This document shows, one piece after another, positions 8,104-16,440 of a stretch of DNA of 64,000 nt. The notes under the pieces were generated by a model. That model was not told the DNA's origin, did not search any database, and was given only the letters and a program-made list of their open reading frames with translations. The stretch is from Actinomadura macra NBRC 14102 (GTDB lineage Bacteria > Actinomycetota > Actinomycetes > Streptosporangiales > Streptosporangiaceae). The translations under genes were made by a program, and so were the position numbers. The stretch covers positions 682,001 through 746,000 of the forward strand of contig NZ_BCQT01000006.1 of NCBI RefSeq assembly GCF_001552215.1, in the 5' to 3' direction. Position 1 is the stretch's first letter; every line of letters starts with the position of its first letter.

Positions 8104-8276
8104 TTGTAACATGTTAGCTGTCAATGGTTACATAGCAGATATTCCCAGCGCCCCGCGCCGGCGGCAGGTGCAGGTCAAGGCCTACAACTAGGCCATCCCC
8201 CGTGAGGGGACGGAACAAAAGGGTGGATAGTGAATCGGCGACATCGACCAACCAGTGGTCTGCGATCTGTTACATC
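8104..8276. promoter_or_regulatory. Divergent promoter region with repeated TGTAAC/GTTACA elements
   Basis: Between the lactonase and GntR genes lie a 10-bp palindrome TAACATGTTA (8107-8116), GGTTACATAGC about 10 bases later, and TGTTACATC at 8268-8276. The repeated GTTACA word on both sides suggests operator sites for the adjacent FadR-type GntR regulator controlling both directions. Assignment to that regulator is inference. Confidence 0.45.
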
Positions 8277-8295
8277 CCAGACCTATGCTGAGCAC

Positions 8296-9045
8296 ATGGC
8301 CAGATCTTCGATGCAACCCAACTTCGCCCCGCTCAGCGCGGACCGTCCCTCCCTCACCGATCAGGTGGCCGCCGCGATCCGCGACGCCGCGCAGAGTGGC
8401 CAACTCCTCCCCGGCGAGTTGTACTCGGCCTATCAGATCTCCGACCTGCTGGGGGTCTCGCGCGGCCCCGTCCGCGAGGCCATCATGCGGCTCGCCGAAT
8501 CGGGGATGATCCGCATCGAGCGCAACAAGGGATTCCGGCTGGTCGTCCCGGACGCACGCGAGATCGCGGAGATCTTCCACATTCGCCTGCTGCTGGAGGT
8601 GCCCGCAGCGCGGCGAGCGGCCGAACGCCGGACCGAGGCCCAGCTCGGCGAGATGCGCAGCGAACTGAAGGCCATGGCCGCCGCGTCGCAGGAGCACGAC
8701 GAGTCACTGTTCATGACGCACGATCGCCGTCTGCACTCGAAGATCCTGCACGCCTCCCGCAACGATCGGCTCGTCACCACGATCGGCGCGCTCCGGGAAG
8801 CGACGCGGGTACTCGGCGCCTCTACCGTCGAGCGCTCGCGAAGCCTCGAAGACGTCTACGCCGAGCACCTGCCGGTGGTGACCGCGATCGCCGACCGTGA
8901 CGCGGCCGCCGCGGGCCGGGCGATGCGCGAGCACGTCCACCACACCGGGAGGCTGCTCGTCTCCCAGGCCCTGCGGACCGACAACGAATCGGCGGACCTG
9001 AACGCGCTCTGGGACGAGGTCGTGGGCCCCGAGGAACCTACATGA
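8296..9045 (+). CDS. GntR-family (FadR/FCD) transcriptional regulator
   Basis: The start at ATG 8296 gives 249 residues; an in-frame start at 8230 is possible but adds 22 residues lacking similarity. The winged helix covers residues about 15-80, with the recognition part YQISDLLGVSRGPVREAI. An all-helical FCD ligand domain follows, with candidate metal-binding residues in THDRRLHSKIL and HLPVVTAI and MREHVHHTG. FCD regulators sense small carboxylic acids. The stop overlaps the next start (ATGA), so it is co-translated with the dehydrogenase and divergent from the lactonase unit, the expected position for a regulator of both. Confidence 0.88.
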   Translation: MARSSMQPNFAPLSADRPSLTDQVAAAIRDAAQSGQLLPGELYSAYQISDLLGVSRGPVREAIMRLAESGMIRIERNKGFRLVVPDAREIAEIFHIRLLLEVPAARRAAERRTEAQLGEMRSELKAMAAASQEHDESLFMTHDRRLHSKILHASRNDRLVTTIGALREATRVLGASTVERSRSLEDVYAEHLPVVTAIADRDAAAAGRAMREHVHHTGRLLVSQALRTDNESADLNALWDEVVGPEEPT

Positions 9046-11876
9046 CCGCATCGATCGACCCGCGGCTGCTCGCCGAACGAGCCCGGCGGCTCGGCATCGG
9101 GGAGATCGACACCTCGCCGCGCGCCAGGGCCGAGTACAGCAGCGACGCCTCCAACTATCGCGTTCCCCCACTCGGGATCATCCATCCGCGTGACGCCGGC
9201 GAGGTCACCGCCGCCGTCGACCTGGCCAAAGAGCTGTCGATCCCGCTCACCGCCCGCGGCGGAGGAACCTCGGTCGCCGGAAACTCGATCGGCCCCGGAG
9301 TCGTGCTGGACTTCTCCCGGCACTTCAACGCCGTGCTCGACGTCGACCCGGACGCACGGACGGCACTCGTCCAGCCCGGCGCGACGCTGGACTCGATCAC
9401 CGCCGCGGCGGCGAAGTACGGCCTGCGCTACGGCCCCGACCCGTCCACGCACTCCCGGGCCACCATCGGCGGCTCCCTGGGAAACAACGCCTGCGGCTCC
9501 CGAGCCCTCGCCTACGGGCGCTGCGCGGACAACGTCTCCCGGCTTCAGGTCGTCACCGGGACGGGAACGCTGCTGACAGCCCGCCCCCTGGGGCGCGGCG
9601 GATTGGCGTCACTCGCCCTCCCCGAGGGCGATCAGCTCGATGCCCTGGTGCGCGGGAACCTCGCCACGATTCGCACCGAGTTCGGCCGGTTCCGCCGTCA
9701 GGTCTCCGGGTACTCGCTCGAACACCTGCTCCCCGAGCAGGACACCGATCTGGCGAGGTTCCTGGTCGGCACGGAAGGAACGCTGGGCATCGCCGTCGAA
9801 GCCACCGTCACCCTCGTCGAACAGCCGGCCGCGACCGCATTGGTCATCCTGGGCTACCCCGACATCGTGGCGGCCGCCACCGCCGCTCCCGCACTGCTCG
9901 CCCTCGACCCCATCGCCATCGAGGGTCTCGACGGCCTCATCGTCGCGGCACTGCGTCAAGCGCGTGGTGAGTCGGCCGTTCCGGCATTGCCGAAGGGCGG
10001 TGCCTGGCTGTTCCTCGAATTCGGAGGAGAATCCGTCGCGCAGGCAAGGGCGACCGCGGCCGAGGCCGTGGGAGCGGGCGGCTGCATCGACTCGCTCGTC
10101 GTCGACGGCGAACAGGCCGCGCGGCTGTGGCGCATCCGCGAGGACGGAGCCGGCCTCGGCGGACGCACCGCCACCGGCGAGCCGGCCTGGCCAGGCTGGG
10201 AGGACTCGGCGGTCCCGCCGGAACACCTCGCCGACTACCTGCGCGATCTGCAGAAGCTCATGGCCGAGCACCGCGTCGACGGTCTCATGTACGGCCATTT
10301 CGGTGAGGGGTGCGTGCACGCCCGCTTCAACTTCCCGCTGGCCGACCGGAAGGCCGGCCTCCGCGAATTCGTCGAGTCCGCAGCCGATCTCGTGGCAGGT
10401 TACGGCGGGTCGATGTCCGGCGAGCACGGCGACGGCCGCGCCCGCAGCGAGCTGCTGGCCCGCATGTACAGCCCGACCGCGCTGGACCTGTTCGCCCAGG
10501 TGAAACGGATCTTCGACCCGGCCAACGTCCTCAACCCGGGAATCATCGTCGACCCCCTCCCCCTTGACCATGATCTGCGGCTGCCGCAAGCCCTGCCCCT
10601 CACCACCCGAGGTGGCTTCGCGCTCACCTCGGACGGAGGAAGCTTCACCGCGGCGGTCCACCGATGCACGGGCGTCGGAAAGTGCCGAGCCGACAACACC
10701 GTCTCCGGCGGCGTCATGTGCCCGTCCTACCTCGCGACGCGCGACGAGAAGGACTCCACCCGTGGACGAGCACGCGTCCTCCAGGAACTGGCCAACGGCC
10801 AGCTCATCAGCACTGCCTGGCGATCACCCGAAGTCGCCGACGCACTCGATCTGTGCCTGTCCTGCAAGGGCTGCGCGAGCGACTGCCCAACCGGAATCGA
10901 CATGGCCACCTACAAGGCCGAAGTTCTCTACCACCGCTACCGCCGGCGAATCCGCCCCCTCAGCCATTACAGCCTCGGCTGGCTACCCCGATGGGCCGGC
11001 CTGGCGGTGGCGCCCAGACTCATCAATTCCCTAATGCGCGTCCCACTCGTCGCACGCCTGGCCAAGAGACTCGGAGGCATCGACCATCGGCGCGCGATCC
11101 CCGCTCTCGCCGAACAGACGTTCCGGCGAACCACCTCAGGCACGCTTGCCGGACGCGGAACCGGCACGCCAGTACTGCTCTGGATCGACACCTTCACCAA
11201 CCACCTGTCCCCACACGTCGGTGAAGCCGCCGTGCGCGTGCTTCAGGACGCCGGATACCAGCCGGTCCTCACCAACTCCCGAGCGTGCTGCGGCCTGACC
11301 TGGATAACAACCGGCCAACTCGATGGCGCGCGCCGACAGCTTCGCCGCAGCCTCGACGCACTCGGCGAAGCGATCCGACACGGTCATCCCATCGTCGTCC
11401 TGGAACCGTCCTGCGCAGCCGTGTTCCGCCAGGACCTACCCGAACTGCTCCCCGACGACCCCCGGGCCGAACGCGTCGCGGGCCAGACCCGCACCCTGGC
11501 CGAACTGCTCAACGCCACACCCGGCTGGCAACCACCCGACCTCACAACGTTGCGCGGTCTTGCGCAACCCCATTGCCACCAGCACGCGGTCCTAGGCTGG
11601 GGCGAGGATGCCAAGCTCCTCCACCGGGCCGGAGCCCATATCTCGCCCCTCGCCGGATGCTGCGGGCTCGCCGGAAACTTCGGCATGGAGAAAGGCCATT
11701 ACGAGACCTCTGTCAAGGTCGCCGAAACCGCGCTGCTCCCCGGGCTCGAATCGATCCTTCCCACAGATGTAGTACTCGCCGACGGTTACTCCTGCCGCAC
11801 CCAGATCGCGCAGCTCGGCGAGCACACAGCCCTGCACCTGGCAGAAGTGCTCGATCCCGCAGCCGATCGGCAGTGA
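9042..11876 (+). CDS. Fused FAD-linked oxidase and Fe-S oxidoreductase, D-2-hydroxyglutarate dehydrogenase (YdiJ) type
   Basis: The 944-residue protein is a fusion. Residues about 40-215 form the FAD-binding PCMH domain (LTARGGGTSVAGNSIGPGVV, IGGSLGNNACGSRAL). Residues about 225-500 form the VAO C-terminal domain (YGHFGEGCVHARFNFP, MSGEHGDGRARSELL). Cys motifs for two 4Fe-4S clusters follow (RCTGVGKC, MCPSY; LCLSCKGCASDCPTG), then two CCG-type domains (RACCGLTW, LEPSCA, PHCHQHA, AGCCGLAGNFGME). This layout and length match E. coli YdiJ, a D-2-hydroxyglutarate dehydrogenase, and glycolate/lactate oxidase relatives. Beside a transhydrogenase that would make D-2-hydroxyglutarate, re-oxidation of that product to 2-oxoglutarate is the natural role (inference). 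Confidence 0.8.
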   Translation: MTASIDPRLLAERARRLGIGEIDTSPRARAEYSSDASNYRVPPLGIIHPRDAGEVTAAVDLAKELSIPLTARGGGTSVAGNSIGPGVVLDFSRHFNAVLDVDPDARTALVQPGATLDSITAAAAKYGLRYGPDPSTHSRATIGGSLGNNACGSRALAYGRCADNVSRLQVVTGTGTLLTARPLGRGGLASLALPEGDQLDALVRGNLATIRTEFGRFRRQVSGYSLEHLLPEQDTDLARFLVGTEGTLGIAVEATVTLVEQPAATALVILGYPDIVAAATAAPALLALDPIAIEGLDGLIVAALRQARGESAVPALPKGGAWLFLEFGGESVAQARATAAEAVGAGGCIDSLVVDGEQAARLWRIREDGAGLGGRTATGEPAWPGWEDSAVPPEHLADYLRDLQKLMAEHRVDGLMYGHFGEGCVHARFNFPLADRKAGLREFVESAADLVAGYGGSMSGEHGDGRARSELLARMYSPTALDLFAQVKRIFDPANVLNPGIIVDPLPLDHDLRLPQALPLTTRGGFALTSDGGSFTAAVHRCTGVGKCRADNTVSGGVMCPSYLATRDEKDSTRGRARVLQELANGQLISTAWRSPEVADALDLCLSCKGCASDCPTGIDMATYKAEVLYHRYRRRIRPLSHYSLGWLPRWAGLAVAPRLINSLMRVPLVARLAKRLGGIDHRRAIPALAEQTFRRTTSGTLAGRGTGTPVLLWIDTFTNHLSPHVGEAAVRVLQDAGYQPVLTNSRACCGLTWITTGQLDGARRQLRRSLDALGEAIRHGHPIVVLEPSCAAVFRQDLPELLPDDPRAERVAGQTRTLAELLNATPGWQPPDLTTLRGLAQPHCHQHAVLGWGEDAKLLHRAGAHISPLAGCCGLAGNFGMEKGHYETSVKVAETALLPGLESILPTDVVLADGYSCRTQIAQLGEHTALHLAEVLDPAADRQ

Positions 11877-11901
11877 GCTGCCGCACAACAGAGATCAAAA
11901 G

Positions 11902-11927
11902 GGCCGGTCCCCGCAGTGGGACCGGCC
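11902..11927. terminator. Bidirectional terminator between the dehydrogenase and tRNA-Ala
   Basis: GGCCGGTCCC/GGGACCGGCC is a perfect 10-bp stem with a 6-base loop. TTTGT follows on the plus strand and CTTTTG on the minus strand, so it can serve the plus-strand dehydrogenase and the minus-strand tRNA. Confidence 0.7.
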
Positions 11928-12021
11928 TTTGTCTCTCGGAGGTCCGGGGGCGTCCCCCGGGAAACACAGCGGGCCACCAGGGAAGACGCGTCACCGTCGA
12001 CCAGGATGGCCCTGCCTCAGG

Positions 12022-12095
12022 TGGAGCTGAGGGGATTTGAACCCCTGACCCCCTCGATGCGAACGAGGTGCGCTACCGGACTGCGCTACAGCCCC
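12022..12095 (-). tRNA. tRNA-Ala, anticodon CGC
   Basis: The minus strand folds as a full cloverleaf: acceptor GGGGCTG/CAGCTCC, D arm GCGCAGTCCGGTAGCGC, anticodon stem CCTCG/CGAGG around the loop TTCGCAT, and T arm AGGGG-TTCAAAT-CCCCT. The acceptor contains the G3-U70 pair that specifies alanine. CCA is not encoded (CCT follows the discriminator A). Confidence 0.95.
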
Positions 12096-12144
12096 GAGGA
12101 CTCCGTAAGGTTAGCAAACTTCGGGGCGTGCTCGCGCCTTGCGA

Positions 12145-12702
12145 TCACTCGCCGACGGCACGGCGGTCGTCGGCGTACTGGTCGAAGACTTCGTCGAGGG
12201 TGACGAGCTCAATGACCTCGGCGGGCTCGGTGGCCTCGGTGGCCTGCTCGGCGAGACGGGCGGCTTCGCGGGCCCTCGCGCGGGCCAGGGCACGGGCTTC
12301 GGCGGCGGCCTGGCGGCGGGCGATGTCCATGCCGACGGCGACGCGCAGCAGCGCCAGGTGCCCGGCGAGGAGGATCACAGGGGGCAGGATGGTCCACCAG
12401 GGCGCGACACCGGACGCCATGACCACGACGGCGGTCGTCAGCAGCAGGGACAGGCCCGCGGTGCGCCGCCGGCGGCGCGCGATGACGGTGCCGCGGCCGG
12501 CGCGGCGGCGGGGCTCGGGCGTCTCCTGCGGGGTCTCCACGGGCTCGGGAACGGTGTCGGTCTCGTCCTCGGCGGCGGGCTCCTCGGGACGCTTGTGGAG
12601 CAGCCGGGTGATCCCGGCCTCGCCGTCGCGGCGCAGCCACATCGGGACGAGGACGATGGCCCAGACCGCGACGATGGCGAGGTAGAGGACGGCGCTGCTC
12701 AC
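12145..12702 (-). CDS. sepX: Divisome membrane protein SepX / GlpR
   Basis: The 185-residue protein has an N-terminal membrane span (residues about 4-22, ending MWLRRDGEAG), an acidic and then basic linker (RRRAGRGTVIARRRRR), one or two further spans (about 82-122) and a C-terminal Ala/Arg/Glu coiled coil. This matches the actinobacterial protein called SepX in Streptomyces (needed for FtsZ rings) and GlpR in Corynebacterium, the receptor of the gephyrin-like protein Glp. Neighbours support it: an RimJ-like acetyltransferase, a moeA/glp gene and galU are its usual companions. Confidence 0.75.
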   Translation of the reverse strand: MSSAVLYLAIVAVWAIVLVPMWLRRDGEAGITRLLHKRPEEPAAEDETDTVPEPVETPQETPEPRRRAGRGTVIARRRRRTAGLSLLLTTAVVVMASGVAPWWTILPPVILLAGHLALLRVAVGMDIARRQAAAEARALARARAREAARLAEQATEATEPAEVIELVTLDEVFDQYADDRRAVGE

Positions 12703-12920
12703 CGGCTCACCGCCGTTCCCAGGGCACGCTTGACAGGCGGGCCGACTTTCGGCGCGCGAACGTGCAATGGGAGCAGGGTCACGCCCCGCACGGTACGAGC
12801 CGGTGTCAGAGGTTGACGAGCATAAGGGGCGGTGTGTCGCGAGATCGAGTCCGCCGTTACTCTCCGTTTGCCGAGCCTTCTCGATCGCAGGATTCTTACG
12901 GCCGGAAAGTCAGCCGGACG

Positions 12921-13553
12921 TCATGACGTCGAGCGGGGAAAGGCCTGGTTGCGTTCGGCGAGCCAGCGGGCGCGCAGACCACCGGGCACGTCCTCGACGG
13001 TGAGGGCGTAGCAGATGTGGTCGCGCCAGGCCCCGTCGATGTGCAGATGGCGGCGCCGAATTCCCTCTTCCCGGAATCCGAGCTTTTCGACGACGCGGCG
13101 GCTCGCGGTGTTCTCCGGACGGATATTCGCCTCGACCCGGTGGAGGCCGACGGTGAAGAAACAGTGATCGACGGCGAGGGCGACGGCGGTGGGAATGACG
13201 CCGCGTCCGGCGACCTGGCGGTCGACCCAGTAGCCGATCTGGGCGGAGCGGGCGGAACCCCAGACGATGGCGCCGATCGTGAGCTGTCCGGCGAAGCGGT
13301 CCTCGTGGGTGACGACCCAGGGCAGGGCCAGGCCCTGGCGGGCCTCGCGGCGCATGGTGTGGACCATGCTGAGGTAAGGGCCGAGACCGCTGCGGAACAG
13401 CGGTGTCTCGGGGTTGGTGGGCTCCCAGGGCCGGAGCCAGTCGGCGTTGCGGACCCGCAGTTCGCGCCAGGTGGCGGCGTCGCGATGCCGCAGCGGGCGC
13501 AGCCCCACAGGGCCCTCGGTCAGGGTGACCGGCCATCCCCGCAAGCGTTCCAC
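12921..13553 (-). CDS. GNAT acetyltransferase, RimJ/RimL type
   Basis: The 210-residue protein carries the GNAT acetyl-CoA fold: VGLRPLRHRDAATWRELR at the N-terminus, IGYWVDRQVAGRGVIPTAV as the CoA-binding loop (Q/RxxGxG/A variant RQVAGRG), and VEANIRPENTASRRVVEKLGF near the end. The RimJ/RimL subgroup acetylates ribosomal protein N-termini or other amines; the true substrate is unknown. It sits between sepX and a block of sugar genes. In related genomes it is normally next to moeA/glp, so the sugar genes appear to be inserted downstream of it. Confidence 0.85.
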   Translation of the reverse strand: MERLRGWPVTLTEGPVGLRPLRHRDAATWRELRVRNADWLRPWEPTNPETPLFRSGLGPYLSMVHTMRREARQGLALPWVVTHEDRFAGQLTIGAIVWGSARSAQIGYWVDRQVAGRGVIPTAVALAVDHCFFTVGLHRVEANIRPENTASRRVVEKLGFREEGIRRRHLHIDGAWRDHICYALTVEDVPGGLRARWLAERNQAFPRSTS

Positions 13554-13589
13554 AGCTCCATGATTCCCTGGTAGGACGGGTGGACGCCA

Positions 13590-14429
13590 TCAATTGTCGC
13601 CGAGAATTCCGGCGCACAGTACGTCCAACAGCCGCGCGACCTCGTGGGAGACGGCCGTCCGGGCGGGTGCGAGGTAGTCGCGAGGGTCGACGAGCGCGGG
13701 AGCGCCGTCCAGGGCGCGCCTGATCTCCGCGGTGAAGATCGCATTGAGCCGGGTGGCGATGTTGATCTTCGTGATGCCCTGCCGGACGGCCTCTGCCAGG
13801 GTCGCGTCCGGGACGCCGGACGACCCGTGCAGGACGAGCGGGACGGGCACGGCGGCATGCAGGTCGGCGATCAGGGCCAGGTCGAGGACGGCGTCGCGGG
13901 TGAGCATCGCGTCGGACGTGCCGACGGCCACGGCGAGGGCGTCCACCCCGGTCGCGGACACGTAGGCGGCGGCCTTGGCGGGGTCGGTGCGGGCCCCGGG
14001 CGCGTGCACGCCGTCCTTGCCGCCGACCGCGCCGAATCCGGCCTCCACGAAGACACCGCGGACGTGGCACCAGGCGGCGACCTCGGCGGTCGCGGCGACG
14101 TTGTCGTCGTACGGGAGGGCGGACGCGTCGAACATCACCGAGCCGACCCCCAGCTCGACGGCCTCGTAGACGAGGTCGATGGACGTGGCGTGGTCGAGGT
14201 GGACGGCGACGGGGACGGCCGCGCGGCGGGCGGTCGCGAGCGCGGCGGCGATGACCGGTGCGGCGGCGCCGTGATACTTCACGCAGTTCTCGCTGATCTG
14301 GAGGACGACGGGTGCGGCGGCGGCCTCCGCTCCGGCGACGATGGCGCTGGCCTGTTCGAGCAGGACGACGTTGAACGAGCCGACGCCGCGACCGGCCGCG
14401 ACGATTTCACCGGTTCCTACGAGGGGCAT
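13590..14429 (-). CDS. Class II ketose-bisphosphate aldolase (tagatose/fructose-bisphosphate type)
   Basis: The 279-residue protein has the class II aldolase elements: GVGSFNVVLLEQASAIV, the zinc-binding HLDHA, GVGSVMFDASALPYDDN, and VLHGSSGVPD with a second zinc His. KINIATRLN binds phosphate. The loop normally reading EAELG(R)xGG is EAGFGAVGG here. Next to nagA, a PfkB-type kinase remnant and an SIS isomerase, it would cleave tagatose-1,6-bisphosphate as the last step of N-acetylgalactosamine or galactosamine use (AgaY/GatY role). The kinase that should supply its substrate is broken, so its present role is uncertain. Confidence 0.8.
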   Translation of the reverse strand: MPLVGTGEIVAAGRGVGSFNVVLLEQASAIVAGAEAAAAPVVLQISENCVKYHGAAAPVIAAALATARRAAVPVAVHLDHATSIDLVYEAVELGVGSVMFDASALPYDDNVAATAEVAAWCHVRGVFVEAGFGAVGGKDGVHAPGARTDPAKAAAYVSATGVDALAVAVGTSDAMLTRDAVLDLALIADLHAAVPVPLVLHGSSGVPDATLAEAVRQGITKINIATRLNAIFTAEIRRALDGAPALVDPRDYLAPARTAVSHEVARLLDVLCAGILGDN

Positions 14430-14629
14430 GAGGCTCCTACAGGGGGCCGCGGGGTGCGGACGTGGGGTTTTGTACGAGTGGATGCGGTCGTCTTGTCGGA
14501 GGGGCCTTGCAGGGTGTCGATCATGATCTCAGGGCGGAGGGTGCCGACGCGGTTGGAGCCACCCCCTGTCACGCTGGCCATCGTGTAGGTGACGTCGAGC
14601 GCGGCGTTCAGCGTCACGGTGAGGATCAC
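14417..14629 (-). pseudogene. Stub of a PfkB-type 1-phosphofructokinase / tagatose-6-phosphate kinase
   Basis: The first 33 residues (MILTVTLNAALDVTY, then GGGSNRVGTLRP) are the start of a hexose-phosphate kinase of the FruK/LacC type, normally about 310 residues. The rest is gone: the frame runs through about 35 unrelated residues to a stop inside the aldolase start. The ATP-binding and catalytic Asp regions are absent, so it cannot be active. The remaining start overlaps the end of nagA, as in intact operons of this type, which points to an internal deletion of most of the gene. Confidence 0.7.
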
Positions 14630-15741
14630 AGCCAGCGCCCGCCCTTCATCACGCGGGCGACGGTGAGGTCGTCGTCCAGGACGAGGAGATCGGCGTCCTT
14701 ACCGGATTCCAGCGAGCCGACACGCGAGTCGATGCCCAGCGCGCGCGCCGGGGTCAGGGCCGCGGCTTCGGCAGCCTGTTCGATCGGCAGACCGACGTCG
14801 GTGATGGCACGGCGGAACCCGTCCGCCATCGTGATCGTGCTGCCCGCGATGGACGATCCGCCGGCGAGCGTCGCCCGCCCATCCCGGACCTGGACGTCCA
14901 TCACGCCGAGCCGGTAGTCGCCGTCGCCCATCCCGGTGGCCGCCATCGCGTCGGTGATCAGCGCCACCCGTCCCGCGCCGGCGGCCGCGACGGCCAGGCG
15001 GACCACGGCGGGCTCGACGTGCACGCCGTCGTTGACCAGTTCGACGGTGACCCGCGGGTCGTTCAGCGCGGCGGCGATCGGGCCGCCCTCACGGTGGTGC
15101 AGCGGCCGCATCGCGTTGAACAGATGCGTCGCCACCCGTGCGCCCGCGCCGAACGCCGCGCGGGCGATCGCCCCCGGCGCCTCCGTGTGCCCGACCGCCG
15201 CGATGACACCCGCGTCCACCGCCGCCCGGACGAGGTCGAGCGCGCCCGGCAGCTCCGGCGCCAGGGTGATCATCCGGAGGTGGCCGCGGCCGAGCGCGAC
15301 CAGCCGCCCGAACTCGGCAAGGTCGGGGGGCCTGAGCAGCGCCGGATCGTGCGCGCCGCACCGTTCCCGCGCGAGATAGGGGCCTTCGAGGTGGACGCCG
15401 GCGAGCAGGCCGTCCGCGGCGAGATCGGCCAGCGCGGCGATGGCGTCCGCGAGTTCGCGCGGGTCTCCGGTGACCAGGCTCGCGATCGTGGTCGTCGTCC
15501 CGGCGGCGAGGTGGAACTCGGCCACGCGCCGGGCGTCCTCCGCCTGGCCGCTCTGGTAGGAGGCTCCGGCGCCGCCATGCACGTGCATGTCGACGAAGCC
15601 CGGCACCACGTACCGCCCGCCCAGGTCGATCTCGTCGGCCCCGGGTGTAGTGCTCGTGGCTATACGGCCGTCCTGAATGCGCAGATCACCCCGCTCGACG
15701 CCGTCCGGGAGGACGAGGCGCGCGTTGCGCAGAACGGTCAC
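14626..15741 (-). CDS. nagA: N-acetylglucosamine-6-phosphate deacetylase
   Basis: A GTG start at 15741 overlaps the SIS gene stop by four bases; 371 residues. Amidohydrolase motifs are all present: FVDMHVHGG (metal His pair), HLEGPYL, VGHTEA, THLFNAMRP, LVNDGVHV and the catalytic Asp in LITDAMAATGMG. The enzyme removes acetate from N-acetylglucosamine- or N-acetylgalactosamine-6-phosphate in the cytoplasm. Length is normal and no lesion is seen, in contrast to its two damaged operon partners. It is transcribed away from the DeoR regulator at 16441. Confidence 0.9.
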   Translation of the reverse strand: MTVLRNARLVLPDGVERGDLRIQDGRIATSTTPGADEIDLGGRYVVPGFVDMHVHGGAGASYQSGQAEDARRVAEFHLAAGTTTTIASLVTGDPRELADAIAALADLAADGLLAGVHLEGPYLARERCGAHDPALLRPPDLAEFGRLVALGRGHLRMITLAPELPGALDLVRAAVDAGVIAAVGHTEAPGAIARAAFGAGARVATHLFNAMRPLHHREGGPIAAALNDPRVTVELVNDGVHVEPAVVRLAVAAAGAGRVALITDAMAATGMGDGDYRLGVMDVQVRDGRATLAGGSSIAGSTITMADGFRRAITDVGLPIEQAAEAAALTPARALGIDSRVGSLESGKDADLLVLDDDLTVARVMKGGRWL

Positions 15742-16271
15742 GACGCGTCCAGATTGACCGAACGGGTCAGGGGGCGCGGGGCGTCCGGATCGACGCCGCG
15801 GGAACGGGCCAGCCCGACCGTCCAGCCGCGTCCGAGAAGGGTGAACTGCTCGGCTCGGACGGCCTCGTCCGGCAGCGGATCGGCGAGCGCCCGTCCGGCG
15901 TCGGCGACCGCGCCCGCGACGTCCTCGCCGAGATGGGCGCGCAGCAGGACGAGCTGGGTGGTGGCGAAGCGCGTCTGCACGACCGACTTCTCGTCGGCGT
16001 AGCCGAGCACCACGACCTCGTCGGCGGTCGGCATGACGGGCGTCGCGGGGTCGGCGGTGATCGCCACGGTCGGGATCGTTCCGCGGACACGGCCGAGCAC
16101 CTCCAGCACCTCGGTCGTCGTCCCGGACCGCGTGAGGGCGAGCAGCCGGTCGTAGGGACGGCCCGGCGGGAACTCCGAGGCCGCGAACGCATCGGTCTCC
16201 CCGTGCCCGGCGGCCTCGCGCAGCGCCGCGGACGGCTGCGCGCCACCATCCGGCAAACCCGCCATAAACAC
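15738..16271 (-). pseudogene. Internally deleted SIS-domain amino-sugar isomerase (AgaS-like)
   Basis: The 177-residue frame matches parts of actinomycete SIS proteins that are usually about 300 residues. AALREAAGHGETDAFAASEF and LLALTRSGTTTEVLEVL are the middle of the first SIS domain, but the preceding N-terminus with its GCGTS motif is missing. LGRGWTVGLA normally runs into EAALK and about 100 more residues; here it jumps straight to RGVDPDAPRPLTRSV, the normal C-terminal end. So both an N-terminal and an in-frame internal deletion are inferred, removing half of the second SIS domain. The remaining frame stays open and overlaps nagA, so a product may be made, but catalysis is unlikely. Family lengths are from memory. 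Confidence 0.6.
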
Positions 16272-16440
16272 CCCTATGCTCGCTTTTGCCGATTAATGAT
16301 TTTTTCATAGCGAGATGATGCATAAAAGGCCATCAGCACGCATCGCTAGAATCCTGCCGTGACCTCGCCTTGCACGACCTTTCGGACGTCCGCCCCGGCA
16401 CCCGCCCCCGCGGCACCCGTCCTCCTCCAAGGGGGCCGGC
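16272..16440. promoter_or_regulatory. Divergent promoter region with AT-rich operator candidate
   Basis: Between the SIS and DeoR genes an unusually AT-rich patch (about 16282-16330) contains CTTTTGCCGATTAATG and GATGCATAAAAGG, with CTTTT/AAAAG arms facing each other. This is the likely binding site for the DeoR regulator and promoter of both units. Exact -10/-35 boxes are not clear. Confidence 0.35.
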
